The notes below the pieces were generated by a model that saw only the letters and a list, made by a program, of their open reading frames with translations, made no database searches and was not told where the DNA came from. The translations under genes were made by a program, and so were the position numbers. Below, piece after piece: positions 36,708 through 45,600 of a stretch of DNA of 64,000 nucleotides (its first letter is position 1; the number at the start of each line of letters is the position of its first letter). This DNA is from Micromonospora chaiyaphumensis (GTDB lineage: Bacteria > Actinomycetota > Actinomycetes > Mycobacteriales > Micromonosporaceae), in contig NZ_FMCS01000004.1 in assembly GCF_900091435.1 (NCBI RefSeq), positions 248,001 through 312,000 of the forward strand, written 5' to 3'.

Positions 36708-38351
36708 TCAGAGCTCGACCGAGGTGATGTCGAGCTCGCCGACGTTGGACAGCTCCAGCTTCTTGATCTTCTCCGAGTGGCCGGACTGCTCGCCGCTGAA
36801 GTAGATCGGCATCGCCGGGACGTCCTGGTCAATGATCTTGACCGCCTCGGCGAACTTCTTGTGGGCCTCCTCGAGGCTGGGGGCCGCGGAGGCCTCCTTG
36901 GCGAGGGCGTCCACCTGCGGGTTGCTGTACTTGCCGTCGTTCGAGGAACCGCCGGTCACGTAGAGCGGGTTGATCCAGTTCTCCACGTCCGGGTAGTCCT
37001 GCTGCCAGCCGGCGCGGTACAGACCGGTCATCTTGTAGGCGTTGATGTTCGCCCGGAAGACCGCGAAGGTCGGCACGCCCACGGCGACCGCGTCGATGCC
37101 CAGGTTGGTCTTGATCTGCTGGGCGACGGCCTCCATCCACTCCTTGTGGCTGGCGTCCGCGTTGTACGACAGGGTCAGCTTGCCCTGGAAGCCACCGGCC
37201 TGCTGGAGCAGCCGCTTGGCCTCGGTCGGGTCGAACTTGCAGGCGGTGCAGTCGCCCGGGGTCGCGCCCGGGGTCAGCGGGTTGGCCCAGCTGTCGGCCG
37301 GCTTGCGGTTACCGAAGAAGATCTTGTCGGTGACCTCCTGCCGGTTGATCGACAGGGAGATGGCGCGACGCAGGTCCTTGTTCTGGAACCGCTTGTCGTA
37401 GATCGGGAAGGCGATGATGCCGTTCGACGGGATGGTCGTCTGGATCGCCCGCTCGCCCAGGTCGGTCTTCCACTTGTCACCGGCCAGCGAGGAGACCGGG
37501 ACCTGCTGCTGGAAGTCCAGGTTGCCGGCGAGCAGGTCGTTGTAGGCCGCCGTGTCGTCCTGGTAGATCTTGACGGTGACGTCCTTGATCTTCATCTTGT
37601 CGCGCAGGCTGTAGTCGTCGAAGCGGGTGAGCTTCAGCTCGACGTCGTCCTGCCAGGAGACGAGCTTGACCGGGCCGTTACCGATCGGCTTCTTGCCGAA
37701 CTCCGCCGGAGTGGTGGCGAAGAAGGCGTCGGGCAGCGGCATGAAGGCGCTGTAGCCGAGCTTGGTCGGGAACACGGCGGTCGGCGAGGAGAGCGTGACC
37801 TCGAAGTTCCAGTCGTCGATGACCTTGAGGCCGGACATCTCCTTGGCCTTCGGCTCCGCGGCCTTCTTCGGGCCGTCCGGGCCGTCCGGGTCCTCGGTGT
37901 AGGTGTCCTCGAAGCCCTGGATGTCCGAGAAGAAGGAGGCGTTCTGCGCGCCGTTCGGGCCGTAGGCCGCCCAGTTCCAGGCCTTGACGAAGCTCTCGGC
38001 CTTGACGGTGGTGCCGTCGTGGAACTTGGTGTTCTGCTTGATCTTGATCTTGAAGACCTTCGAGTCGCTCGTCTCGATCGACTCGGCCAGCAGGTTCTGC
38101 GGGGCCCCACCGTTGTTGGGGTACTCGACCAGGCCGCTCCACACCCAGTCGATGATCTTGCCGCCACCGGTCTCGGTGGTGTTCGCCGGAACCAGGGGGT
38201 TCTCCGGCTGGGTGCCGTCGATGACGATCGCGCCGTCCTTGCTGGCGCTGGCGTCGCCGCCGTCGTCGTTGCCGCTGGAGCAGCCGGACGCGATGAGCGC
38301 GAATGCCGCGCCCACCGCGAGCGCGCCGCTCGCCCGCTTCGAGACTCTCAT
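36708..38351 (-). CDS. Oligopeptide ABC transporter substrate-binding lipoprotein (cluster 2)
   Basis: 547-residue family 5 binding protein. The signal peptide ends in lipobox IASGC with Cys24 as lipid anchor. The mature domain shows TKFHDGTTVKAESFVKAWNW near residue 110, DLRRAISLSINRQEVTDKIF near 320, and QDVPAMPIYFSGEQSGHS near the end. GAGGAGG precedes the ATG. The protein is clearly a paralogue of the cluster 1 protein, but they differ through much of the length, so ligand preferences may differ. First gene of the five-gene set. Confidence 0.9.
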   Translation of the reverse strand: MRVSKRASGALAVGAAFALIASGCSSGNDDGGDASASKDGAIVIDGTQPENPLVPANTTETGGGKIIDWVWSGLVEYPNNGGAPQNLLAESIETSDSKVFKIKIKQNTKFHDGTTVKAESFVKAWNWAAYGPNGAQNASFFSDIQGFEDTYTEDPDGPDGPKKAAEPKAKEMSGLKVIDDWNFEVTLSSPTAVFPTKLGYSAFMPLPDAFFATTPAEFGKKPIGNGPVKLVSWQDDVELKLTRFDDYSLRDKMKIKDVTVKIYQDDTAAYNDLLAGNLDFQQQVPVSSLAGDKWKTDLGERAIQTTIPSNGIIAFPIYDKRFQNKDLRRAISLSINRQEVTDKIFFGNRKPADSWANPLTPGATPGDCTACKFDPTEAKRLLQQAGGFQGKLTLSYNADASHKEWMEAVAQQIKTNLGIDAVAVGVPTFAVFRANINAYKMTGLYRAGWQQDYPDVENWINPLYVTGGSSNDGKYSNPQVDALAKEASAAPSLEEAHKKFAEAVKIIDQDVPAMPIYFSGEQSGHSEKIKKLELSNVGELDITSVEL

Positions 38352-38781
38352 TCCGAGGGGCCTCCTCTTTCTAACCTGGTTCCGTCGTGGGTTTCACGCA
38401 CGTTTGGGGGGTGACACCGCCGACGGCCCGAACCACAGGACGCCGGTTTACCGCAGAGGAAATCGGGACACCCCAGGGGTACCGATCCGCCGGGCGCCAC
38501 ACCCTTCGACGCAGACACCGCGCAGGGTCGACGGCCACGCGCGGCGCGTGGAGGCGGCGTCACGTGGTCGGCGGGCCCGACGGGGTGCCTCACACCGGGG
38601 GGTGAGGTGCTGCCACTGTGACACTCACCAGCCCTTTGCGTGAAGGTGCCGTTATCAAGACGTTAGTTGCCCGCCACGTTGCCGATACTTGAGAAAAGAT
38701 CATGAAACGCCCGAGTCGCACGGGGCTGAACAGGTAAGACACGCCCAGACGGGACGAGACCACCCGCGTAGGCTCGGCGCC
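38352..38781. other. Divergent intergenic region, cluster 2 / PIG-L gene
   Basis: 430 bases without a supported gene. It must contain the cluster 2 promoter. A lower-GC stretch around 38640-38710 (minus strand TAACGT near 38664) is the likely place, but no good -35 partner was found. The PIG-L -10 box is at 38769-38774. Confidence 0.55.
38769..38774 (+). promoter_or_regulatory. -10 box placing the PIG-L transcript start at its GTG
   Basis: TAGGCT ends seven bases before the GTG at 38782, and there is no Shine-Dalgarno sequence, so translation is probably leaderless. The -35 region is weak. Confidence 0.45.
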
Positions 38782-39519
38782 GTGAGCTTCCCCGCGTCCG
38801 CTCCGGTGCTGCCCGACGTCCGTCGGGCCCTCGCGGTTTTTGCCCATCCGGATGATGTCGACTTCGGCTGTGCGGGCACCATCGCCGGCTGGGTGGATGA
38901 GGGTATCGAAGTGGCGTACCTCATCGCCACCCGTGGCGACTCCGGTGGTTTCGACGACACGCCGCGCGAGGAGATGCCGGCCCGGCGGGAGGCGGAGCAG
39001 CGGGCGGCGGCCGCGGCGGTCGGCGTACACCGGGTCGACTTCCTCGACGGCCACAGCGACGGCACCCTCACGCCCAGCCTGGCGCTGCGCCGGCAGATCA
39101 GCGCCGCGATCCGCCGGTTCCGGCCGGACCGGGTGCTGACCAGCTCGCCGCTGCGGCGCTGGGAGCACCTCACCGGCCCGAGCCACCCCGACCACCTGGC
39201 CGTCGGCGAGGCCACGACCTGCGCCGTCTACCCGGACTCACGAAACCCCTTCGCCTTCCCGGAACTGCTCGACGAGGGGCTGGAACCGTGGGTGGTCCGG
39301 GAGATCTGGTACGCGGGCGGGCCCGGCCCGGATCACGCCATCGACGTGACCGACCGGATCGACCGCAAGATCGCCGCGATGGAGGCGCACCGGTCGCAGA
39401 CCGCCCACCTGGACGTGCCGACCTGGATCCGGGACCGGCTCACCACCGTGGCCGACAACGCCGGCCTCCCGCCCGGGCGGCTGGCCGAGGCGTTCACGGT
39501 GCTGCGCACCACCGAGTGA
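38782..39519 (+). CDS. PIG-L (LmbE-like) family deacetylase
   Basis: 245-residue zinc-dependent N-deacetylase of the GlcNAc-PI de-N-acetylase/MshB/BshB family. Zinc ligands are in AHPDDVDFG near residue 23 and in GPSHPDHLAVG near residue 135; the Asp of HPDD is the catalytic base. TRGDSGGFDDTP and EAEQRAAAAAVGV are family-typical. The substrate is unknown: mycothiol biosynthesis, mycothiol-conjugate cleavage and secondary-metabolite deacetylation are all possible. GTG at 38782 is chosen as the leaderless start at which the family N terminus begins. Confidence 0.82.
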   Translation: MSFPASAPVLPDVRRALAVFAHPDDVDFGCAGTIAGWVDEGIEVAYLIATRGDSGGFDDTPREEMPARREAEQRAAAAAVGVHRVDFLDGHSDGTLTPSLALRRQISAAIRRFRPDRVLTSSPLRRWEHLTGPSHPDHLAVGEATTCAVYPDSRNPFAFPELLDEGLEPWVVREIWYAGGPGPDHAIDVTDRIDRKIAAMEAHRSQTAHLDVPTWIRDRLTTVADNAGLPPGRLAEAFTVLRTTE

Positions 39520-39546
39520 CGCCCCGGGCCGGCGCCGCCGGAGCGG

Positions 39547-40233
39547 TCAGACCAACCGGCGGTCGGCGGCCCAGCGGGACAGCTCGTAGCGGTTGGACAT
39601 CTGGAGCTTGCGCAGCACGTTGGAGACGTGCGTCTCGACCGTCTTGATCGAGATGTAGAGCTCCCGGGCGATCTCCTTGTACGCGTACCCCCGGGCGAGC
39701 AGCCGGAGCACCTCGCGCTCCCGGTTGGTGAGCTGGTCCAGCTCGGGATCGGCCACCGGCGCGTCCGGCCGGGACGCGAAGGCGTCCAGCACGAAGCCGG
39801 CCAGCCGCGGGCTGAACACCGCGTCCCCGTCGGCCACCCGCCGGATCGCGTCGGTCAGCTCCTCGGGCGAGATGGTCTTCGTGACGTAGCCCCGGGCGCC
39901 CGCCCGGATCAGCCCGATCACGTCCTCGGCGGCGTCGGACACGCTCAGCGCGAGGAAGCGCACCTGCGGGTGCGTACGCCGCATCGCCTCCAGCACCGCC
40001 CGGCCGCCGCCGTCGGGCATGTGCACGTCGAGCAGCACCACGTCCGGCTGCATCGCCGCGATCCGGCTGACCGCCTCCGCCACCGTGCTGGCCTCGCCGA
40101 CCACCTCGACGCGCGCGCCGAGCTCGGCGCGGACGCCGGCCCGGAACATCGCGTGGTCGTCGACGAGGAACACCCGCAGCCGCCCGTCCCGGGGCGCCGC
40201 GCCCTCGACCGGTTCCTGCTCGACCATGGTCAT
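39547..40233 (-). CDS. NarL/LuxR-family response regulator (LiaR-like)
   Basis: 228-residue response regulator. The receiver domain has acidic residues Asp25-Asp26, phosphorylation site Asp69 (LLDVHMPDGGG) and the Thr/Lys switch residues (LALSVSD, TKTIS). The C-terminal LuxR-type HTH reads LTNREREVLRLLARGYAYKE then ISIKTVETHVSNVLRKL. Its ATG overlaps the kinase stop by four bases (ATGA), so the pair is co-translated. It probably binds promoters of the PspC genes; see the TCAGGG sites at 41597 and 48944. Confidence 0.9.
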   Translation of the reverse strand: MTMVEQEPVEGAAPRDGRLRVFLVDDHAMFRAGVRAELGARVEVVGEASTVAEAVSRIAAMQPDVVLLDVHMPDGGGRAVLEAMRRTHPQVRFLALSVSDAAEDVIGLIRAGARGYVTKTISPEELTDAIRRVADGDAVFSPRLAGFVLDAFASRPDAPVADPELDQLTNREREVLRLLARGYAYKEIARELYISIKTVETHVSNVLRKLQMSNRYELSRWAADRRLV

Positions 40234-41471
40234 CTGTCCCTTTCCGCCGTGGAGCCGGAGCCGCTGATCGGCAGGATCAGCCGGACCTCGGTCCCCTCCC
40301 CCGGCTCGGACCGGATCTCCGCCCGGCCGCCGTGCCGCTTCATCCGTCCGATGATCGAACCCCGGACTCCGTGCCGGTGATCCTCCACCGTATCCGGGTC
40401 GAAGCCCTTGCCCCGGTCCCGGACGAAGGCGCTCACCTGCTCCGGCTCCACCTCGGCATAGAGCGAGACGGTCTGCACCTCCGCGTGCCGGGCCGCGTTG
40501 ACCAGCGCCTCCCGGGCCGCGGCGACCAGCGCCCCGACCCGTTCGTCGGTCTCCCGGTCGCCGACCACCACCGTCTCCACGGTGATGGCGAAGGTGTCCT
40601 CCACCTCGGCGGCGGCCTGCTCCAGGGCGGCCGCGAATCGCTCGGTCGGCGAGGCGGTCGGCTTGTAGAGCCAGTTCCGCAGCGACCGCTCCTGACCCCG
40701 GGCCAGCCGCTGCACCGTCTTGACGTCGCCGGCGTTGCGCTGGATGAGGGCGAGGGTGTGCAGCACCTGGTCGTGCACCATGGCGGCCAGCTCGGCCCGC
40801 TCCTGCTCCCGGATCCGCCCTTCGCGCTCCGAACGGAGCTGGTTCCACGTGCGCCAGAGCACCGGGCCGGTCACCACACCCACGCCGGCCAGCCCGACCA
40901 GCGCGAAGATGATGCCGTTGAGCACCGCGTCGAAGTTCTGCGCCGGCGAGTAGACCGCCGCCACGCCGATGATGCCCACCGCGACGAGCACGCCGCCGCC
41001 GATGAAGCGGAGCACGAACGCGCGCCGGTCGCTCTCCTCCACCACCGCGCCCAGCCAGGGCACCGCCATCGAGCCGCCCCACTGCCGGCGGCGCTCCGGC
41101 GCGGACTGGTGCCAGATCACCCCGGCGCCGACCGCGATGATGGCGACCAGCCAGCCCGCGGTGCCGGCCGCGCCGACCGAGTCGAAGGCGACGACCTGGA
41201 GCAGCAGCACGCCCAGCCCGATCGCCACGAAGGGCAGCAGCTGGGTGAGGTCGCGGCGGGGCGGGACGGCGGTGTCGCCGGGCCGCGGCGGGACGACCGC
41301 CCAGAAGGCGGCGTAGAGCAGCAGCCCGAGGCCACTCAGCCCGAGCAGCACCATGAAGGCCACCCGCACGCGGAGCACCGAGATGCCCAGGTGCTCGGCG
41401 ATGCCGGCGGCCACCCCGGCGGCCAGCCGGTGCTCGGTGGCCCGGTAGAGGCGCGGGGGGTGCGGGGTCAC
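40230..41471 (-). CDS. Sensor histidine kinase with N-terminal PspC domain (LiaS-like)
   Basis: 413-residue membrane kinase. Residues ~5-62 are a PspC domain (LYRATEHRLAAGVAAGIAEH, then a hydrophobic helix ending in WAVVPPRPG). Four more hydrophobic segments follow. The HisKA_3 box is AELAAMVHDQVLHTLALI with the phospho-accepting His, and the ATPase domain has EALVNAARHAEVQ (N box) and VRDRGKGFDPDTV (G1). This PspC-kinase architecture is common in actinobacterial envelope-stress systems. GTG at 41471 starts the PspC domain; no strong ribosome site is visible. Divergent from a PspC/LiaF-like gene. Confidence 0.88.
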   Translation of the reverse strand: MTPHPPRLYRATEHRLAAGVAAGIAEHLGISVLRVRVAFMVLLGLSGLGLLLYAAFWAVVPPRPGDTAVPPRRDLTQLLPFVAIGLGVLLLQVVAFDSVGAAGTAGWLVAIIAVGAGVIWHQSAPERRRQWGGSMAVPWLGAVVEESDRRAFVLRFIGGGVLVAVGIIGVAAVYSPAQNFDAVLNGIIFALVGLAGVGVVTGPVLWRTWNQLRSEREGRIREQERAELAAMVHDQVLHTLALIQRNAGDVKTVQRLARGQERSLRNWLYKPTASPTERFAAALEQAAAEVEDTFAITVETVVVGDRETDERVGALVAAAREALVNAARHAEVQTVSLYAEVEPEQVSAFVRDRGKGFDPDTVEDHRHGVRGSIIGRMKRHGGRAEIRSEPGEGTEVRLILPISGSGSTAERDR

Positions 41472-41596
41472 GGTGCTGCTGATCGGAGGCTCCCGGGTCG
41501 GGGACGGCGTGCCGGCGGCGGCCGACGTCCCGATCGTCACACGGCCGCACCGCCCCCGACCACGGGGACGCCCCGGACATTCGCGGCCCCGGGATC

Positions 41597-41614
41597 TCAG
41601 GGTGGGGTCAGGGT
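41597..41614. promoter_or_regulatory. Tandem TCAGGG site, copy 1
   Basis: TCAGGG at 41597-41602 and TCAGGGT at 41608-41614, start-to-start distance 11. An inverted TCCTGA follows at 41619-41624. The identical architecture lies upstream of the PspC gene at 49017. It is 47 bases before the ATG at 41661 and within the gap shared with the kinase gene. Confidence 0.55.
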
Positions 41615-41660
41615 CGGGTCCTGAGGACGCTCGGGCGGCCGGGGCAGCAGGATCGGAGGC

Positions 41661-43472
41661 ATGACCGAGGACGCTGCCCGTCCGCCCCACCACGGGGCGG
41701 CAGCACAGGACGGGCCACCGCCACCCCCGCCGGGGCCGGCGCCCACCGCCGCCGACACCACGGCGCCCCCGCCACCCGGATCCACCCCGCCGCCCACCGG
41801 CGGAGGGCCGTCCGCCGACCCGCCACCCACCGGGTACGCGCCACCGCCCGGCGGCGCCGGCTTCACCTCCCGGTACGGGCTGGTCCGCCCCCGGGAGGGC
41901 CGTTACCTGGCCGGCGTCTGCGCGGCGATCGGCCGGGCCACCAACACCGATCCGGTGCTGTGGCGGGTGCTCCTGGCCGTGCTGGGCTTCTTCGGTGGCA
42001 TCGGCATCCTGGTCTACGTCACCGCGTGGCTCATCATCCCCGGCGAGGGGGACACCGCCTCCCCGGTGGAGTCGATGCTCGGCCGCGGCCGGTCCAGCAT
42101 GTCCCCGATCACCGTGATCGTGCTCAGCATCGTAGTGGCGGTCGGTTTCGGTTACGTCGTCACGAACGGGTTCCGGGCGATCCTGCTCGGGGCGGTGATC
42201 CTGATCGGCGGTGCGCTGCTGCTCAACCGCGACCAGCGCGCCCCGGCGACCCGTACGGCGGCGCCGGGCGCGCCGCCCGGCCCGCCGCCGGGTCCCGTTC
42301 CCCCGGTCGCCTGGCCCGCGCCGCCGGCCGCCACGCCCGCTTCCGGGACGCCGGCCGCCGCCGGACCGGTCCCGACGCCCGCCACCCCGTCGACGCCCTG
42401 GTCGGGCACCCCGGCCGAGGCCGCCCCGGCGCCCTGGTCCGGCACGCCGGCCGAGGCCACGCCGTGGTCCGGCGAGCAGCCGGTCACCGCCCCGCCGGCC
42501 GCCCGCCCCGAGCCGGGATACCCGCCCGCACCGGTCTCCGCCGCCGGCTGGCCGGCCGCGACCGTCGCCCGGCCCGCCTGGTCCGAGCCGGAGCCCACCG
42601 TGGCGCGACCGCCGGCCGTCCCGGGCAGCCGGGCCGGCGAGGCATGGCCCGGCACCGATGCGACCGCGGCCTGGTCCGCCGCGCCGACGACCGGGCGTCC
42701 CTACGAGGAGCCCGCCGCCGTGCCGCCGCCCGCCCCGGTGGGCGCGCCGCTGCCGCCCGGGGGCTACCGGCCGCCGTTCGCCCCGCACGGTCCCTACGCC
42801 GGGTCGACCCCGCCCGTTCCGCCGGCGCCGGCCCGCCCGGCCAAGCCGCCGAAGCGGCCGAAGGAGCGGTCCGCGCTCGGCGCCGTCACCTTCTCGCTGA
42901 TCTTCCTGGCGCTGGGCGTGGTGGCGATGCTCGACCTGCTCGACGCCTTTCCGGTCGGCGCGGCCGGCTACTTCGCCGCCGTGCTGGCCACCATCGGGCT
43001 GGGGCTGCTCGTGGGCACCTGGTTCGGCCGGGCCCGCTGGCTGATCGCACTCGGTCTGGTGACCGCGGCGGCGCTCGGCATCGCGACCGTGGCCGACTCC
43101 TACGACCGGGTCCGCGGGATCGACGGCAACGTCACCTGGGCCCCCGCCGACTACCGGGACCTGGCCGACCGGTACGAGAACAACTTCGGCGACTCCGTGC
43201 TCGACCTGCGCGCGGTCGACTTCGACAAGAAGGACACCCAGGTGACCGTCGAGGTCAACTTCGGCAAGGCGACGGTGGTCGTGCCGCCGAACGTCGACGT
43301 CACCACGGTGGCCGACGTCAACGCCGGTGACGCCACTGTCTTCGGCGAGCGGAACGGCGGGTTGAACGGCCGCCAGTGGGAGAACACCGACCTCGGGCCG
43401 GACGGCCGCGGCGGCGGCACGCTGCGCCTGCTGATCCACGTCAACGCCGGAAACCTGGAGGTGACCCGGTGA
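41661..43472 (+). CDS. PspC-domain membrane protein with LiaF/toastrack-like C terminus
   Basis: 603 residues. Residues 1-65 are Pro-rich; 66-130 form a PspC domain (REGRYLAGVCAAIGRATNTD, then a helix ending TAWLIIPGEG). Two further helices follow, then a ~200-residue Pro/Ala-rich region, then three helices near 410-480. The last ~110 residues (YRDLADRYENNFGDSVLDLR, FGKATVVVPPNVDV) form a beta-rich domain of the LiaF/toastrack type that modulates LiaRS-like systems. AGGA lies eight bases before the ATG. It is divergent from the kinase and likely its partner. The stop overlaps the next GTG by four bases. Confidence 0.82.
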   Translation: MTEDAARPPHHGAAAQDGPPPPPPGPAPTAADTTAPPPPGSTPPPTGGGPSADPPPTGYAPPPGGAGFTSRYGLVRPREGRYLAGVCAAIGRATNTDPVLWRVLLAVLGFFGGIGILVYVTAWLIIPGEGDTASPVESMLGRGRSSMSPITVIVLSIVVAVGFGYVVTNGFRAILLGAVILIGGALLLNRDQRAPATRTAAPGAPPGPPPGPVPPVAWPAPPAATPASGTPAAAGPVPTPATPSTPWSGTPAEAAPAPWSGTPAEATPWSGEQPVTAPPAARPEPGYPPAPVSAAGWPAATVARPAWSEPEPTVARPPAVPGSRAGEAWPGTDATAAWSAAPTTGRPYEEPAAVPPPAPVGAPLPPGGYRPPFAPHGPYAGSTPPVPPAPARPAKPPKRPKERSALGAVTFSLIFLALGVVAMLDLLDAFPVGAAGYFAAVLATIGLGLLVGTWFGRARWLIALGLVTAAALGIATVADSYDRVRGIDGNVTWAPADYRDLADRYENNFGDSVLDLRAVDFDKKDTQVTVEVNFGKATVVVPPNVDVTTVADVNAGDATVFGERNGGLNGRQWENTDLGPDGRGGGTLRLLIHVNAGNLEVTR

Positions 43473-44122
43473 AGGCTCACCGCACCGACATCGTGTCGTT
43501 CGCCTTCGGGCTGGCCTTCCTCGGGCTGTCCGCCTGGTGGCTGCTGGCCCGGATCCTCGGGCTGGCGCTGCCCCCGGTGGGCTGGTTCCTGGCCGGCGCA
43601 CTGATCCTGATCGGACTCCTCGGTCTGGTCGGCGCGCTGCGCTCGGGCCGGCACACCGGGCCGGAACCGGCGGAGAGCACCGTGTCCGCCCCCTACGAGG
43701 CCGGCACTCCGGCCACCTCCACACCGGCCGGTGACGAGGCGGACGAGTGGGCCACCGACGCGGTGACCGACGCGCCGCTCGCGGCGCGCGAGGACCGCCC
43801 GTTCGACGAGGAGCCACGCTGGTCGCCCGGCGCACCGGAGGTCCGGAGCGAACCGGTGACCCGCGAGCTGTCGCCCGTCGAGCCGGCCCTGCCGGACCGG
43901 GCGGAACCGGCGACCCGCGAGCTTCCGGCCGCCGAGGAGCGGTACGACACGACCCGCGAGCTGCCCGCCGCCGAGGAACGGACCGACGCGACCCGCGAGC
44001 TGCCCGCCGCCGAGGAGCGGGACGGCACGGCCGGGCCGGCCACCCGGGAACTGCCGGCGGTGGACGAGGCGGCGGACCGGCCGGGGGGCGGTCCGCGTAC
44101 CGGCGGGGACGGGCCGGGCTGA
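43469..44122 (+). CDS. Membrane protein with repeated TRELPAAEER cytoplasmic tail
   Basis: 217 residues. Two hydrophobic helices occupy residues ~8-55 (FAFGLAFLGLSAWWLLARIL and WFLAGALILIGLLGLVGAL). The rest is charged and probably disordered, with five TREL units; the best conserved are three successive TRELPAAEER repeats near residues 149-185. No family function is known. The GTG overlaps the previous stop (GTGA), so it belongs to the same operon as the LiaF-like gene and may be part of the envelope-stress system. Confidence 0.72.
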   Translation: MKAHRTDIVSFAFGLAFLGLSAWWLLARILGLALPPVGWFLAGALILIGLLGLVGALRSGRHTGPEPAESTVSAPYEAGTPATSTPAGDEADEWATDAVTDAPLAAREDRPFDEEPRWSPGAPEVRSEPVTRELSPVEPALPDRAEPATRELPAAEERYDTTRELPAAEERTDATRELPAAEERDGTAGPATRELPAVDEAADRPGGGPRTGGDGPG

Positions 44123-44294
44123 CCGCGGCGGTGCGGGTCGTCGGCAGCGCCGCCTATGCTGGCTGGTGGAGATCCCGCCTCCACCGGCCGGCCCACCCGT
44201 GGCGCCCCGGTCGCGGCCGGGGCTCCCGGTCGGCCGGGTCGCCCGGGTCGGTCCCGTCTCCTTCCGTCTCTACCTCGTCAGGAGCCCGTCCGAG

Positions 44295-45542
44295 ATGACC
44301 CAGTCCCCCGCCGTGCGCGTCACCGGCCCCGCCGGTGCGGTCCGCGTCGGCGAGCGCGCCGCCCGCACCCTCGTCAGCGAGTTCGCCCGGCGTAACGACG
44401 CGAAGGCCGGCCTGCTGGTCGGCGCGACCCCGGAGTCCGCGGTGCTGGCCGCGGCGATCGAGGCGCTGCTCCCCGGCGACCGGCTCACCGTCGTCCCCGC
44501 GGAGGGCGCCTCCGCGGCCGCGCTCCGCGCGCACGTGACGGCCCAGGGCCGCTGGGTGGCCGACCGGGTACGCGTGGCCGACACCCTCGCCGAGGCCGAC
44601 GCCGCCGCGGTGGTGATCTCGGCCGAGCCGTTCACCGGCACCGCCGAGGAGGCCCGCACCGCCGTCGACGGGCTGACGAAGTACCTGGCCGAGGGGGCCG
44701 TGCTGAGCGTGGCCGCGCCGCTGTTCCGCACCGAGGGCGCCGGGGCCGAGTTGGACCGGCAGGGGCTGCTCCACGGCGTCCGCACCGACCTGGTGCTGCG
44801 CAACTCCCCGCCGGTACGCGTGCACCACCTGCGCTCCACCCCGGCGCCGGCCGCGCTGGCCGCGTCGCTGTCGCCGGCGTACCGGCCGTCGAGCGTGCCG
44901 CTGACCCGGAGCATGCACATCGACTCCAACGGCGTGGCCGCCGCCGGCATCACCCTCGGGCTGGCCGCGCTGGCCCGGGCCGCCCGGCCCAAGTCCAGGC
45001 TCTGGCTGCTGCCGGCGCTGGCCGCCGCCCCGGTCGCCGCGTTCTTCCGGGACCCGGAGCGGGACGTGCCGGAGGACCCGTCGGCCGTGGTCGCCTCGGC
45101 GGACGGTCAGGTCCTGTCGGTGCAGCGGCTGCACGACGAGCGCTTCGGCGAGGGCGAGTGGCTGCGCATCGCCGTCTTCCTGTCCGTGCTGGACGTACAC
45201 GTCAACCGCTCGCCGGTGGCCGGCAAGGTGGTCGACTACTTCGTGGCCGACGGCGGCTTCGTCAACGCCATGAAGCCGGACGCCGAGCACAACGTTGCCG
45301 CGTACACGGTGCTCGACACCGACCACGGCACGGTGGTGGTGGCGCAGCGGACGGGGCTGATCGCCCGCCGGATCGTGCAGCGGGCGCCGGTCGGCGCGCT
45401 CCTGGCCCGGGGCGAGCGCTTCGGCCTCATCCGGTTCGGCTCGCGCACCGACGTCTACCTGCCGGCCGACGCCGCCGAGCCGCTCGTGGGCCCGGGCGAC
45501 AAGGTGGTCGGCGGCTCGACGGTCATCGCCCGCTGGAGCTGA
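44295..45542 (+). CDS. psd: Phosphatidylserine decarboxylase proenzyme with N-terminal extension
   Basis: Makes phosphatidylethanolamine from phosphatidylserine at the membrane. The C-terminal ~210 residues are a complete short-type decarboxylase: a hydrophobic anchor, FFRDPERDVP, LDVHVNRSPVAGKVVDY, and the self-cleavage site FGS (381-383) in RFGSRTDVYLP, which yields a pyruvoyl group on Ser383. The first ~190 residues are an extra domain with an LLVGATPESAVLAAAIEALL stretch like a degenerate methyltransferase fold. ATG at 44295 has AGGAG ten bases upstream; a GTG at 44166, five bases after a TATGCT box, would give 458 residues. Convergent with pssA. Confidence 0.88.
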   Translation: MTQSPAVRVTGPAGAVRVGERAARTLVSEFARRNDAKAGLLVGATPESAVLAAAIEALLPGDRLTVVPAEGASAAALRAHVTAQGRWVADRVRVADTLAEADAAAVVISAEPFTGTAEEARTAVDGLTKYLAEGAVLSVAAPLFRTEGAGAELDRQGLLHGVRTDLVLRNSPPVRVHHLRSTPAPAALAASLSPAYRPSSVPLTRSMHIDSNGVAAAGITLGLAALARAARPKSRLWLLPALAAAPVAAFFRDPERDVPEDPSAVVASADGQVLSVQRLHDERFGEGEWLRIAVFLSVLDVHVNRSPVAGKVVDYFVADGGFVNAMKPDAEHNVAAYTVLDTDHGTVVVAQRTGLIARRIVQRAPVGALLARGERFGLIRFGSRTDVYLPADAAEPLVGPGDKVVGGSTVIARWS

Positions 45543-45556
45543 TCCCGACAAGCGCG

Positions 45557-45588
45557 AGAAGGGGCGCCGCTCGCGCGGCGCCCCTTCT
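45557..45588. terminator. Bidirectional terminator between psd and pssA
   Basis: Perfect 14-bp stem (45557-45570 with 45575-45588), tetraloop, in the 58-base convergent gap. Confidence 0.8.
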
Positions 45589-45600
45589 GCGTGCTGAGGG

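Noticed and set aside
41472..43835. Very long minus-strand open frame upstream of the histidine kinase
   Set aside because: It is the antisense of the PspC/LiaF-like gene. Its composition is low-complexity Arg/Gly, and the kinase family N terminus starts at 41471.
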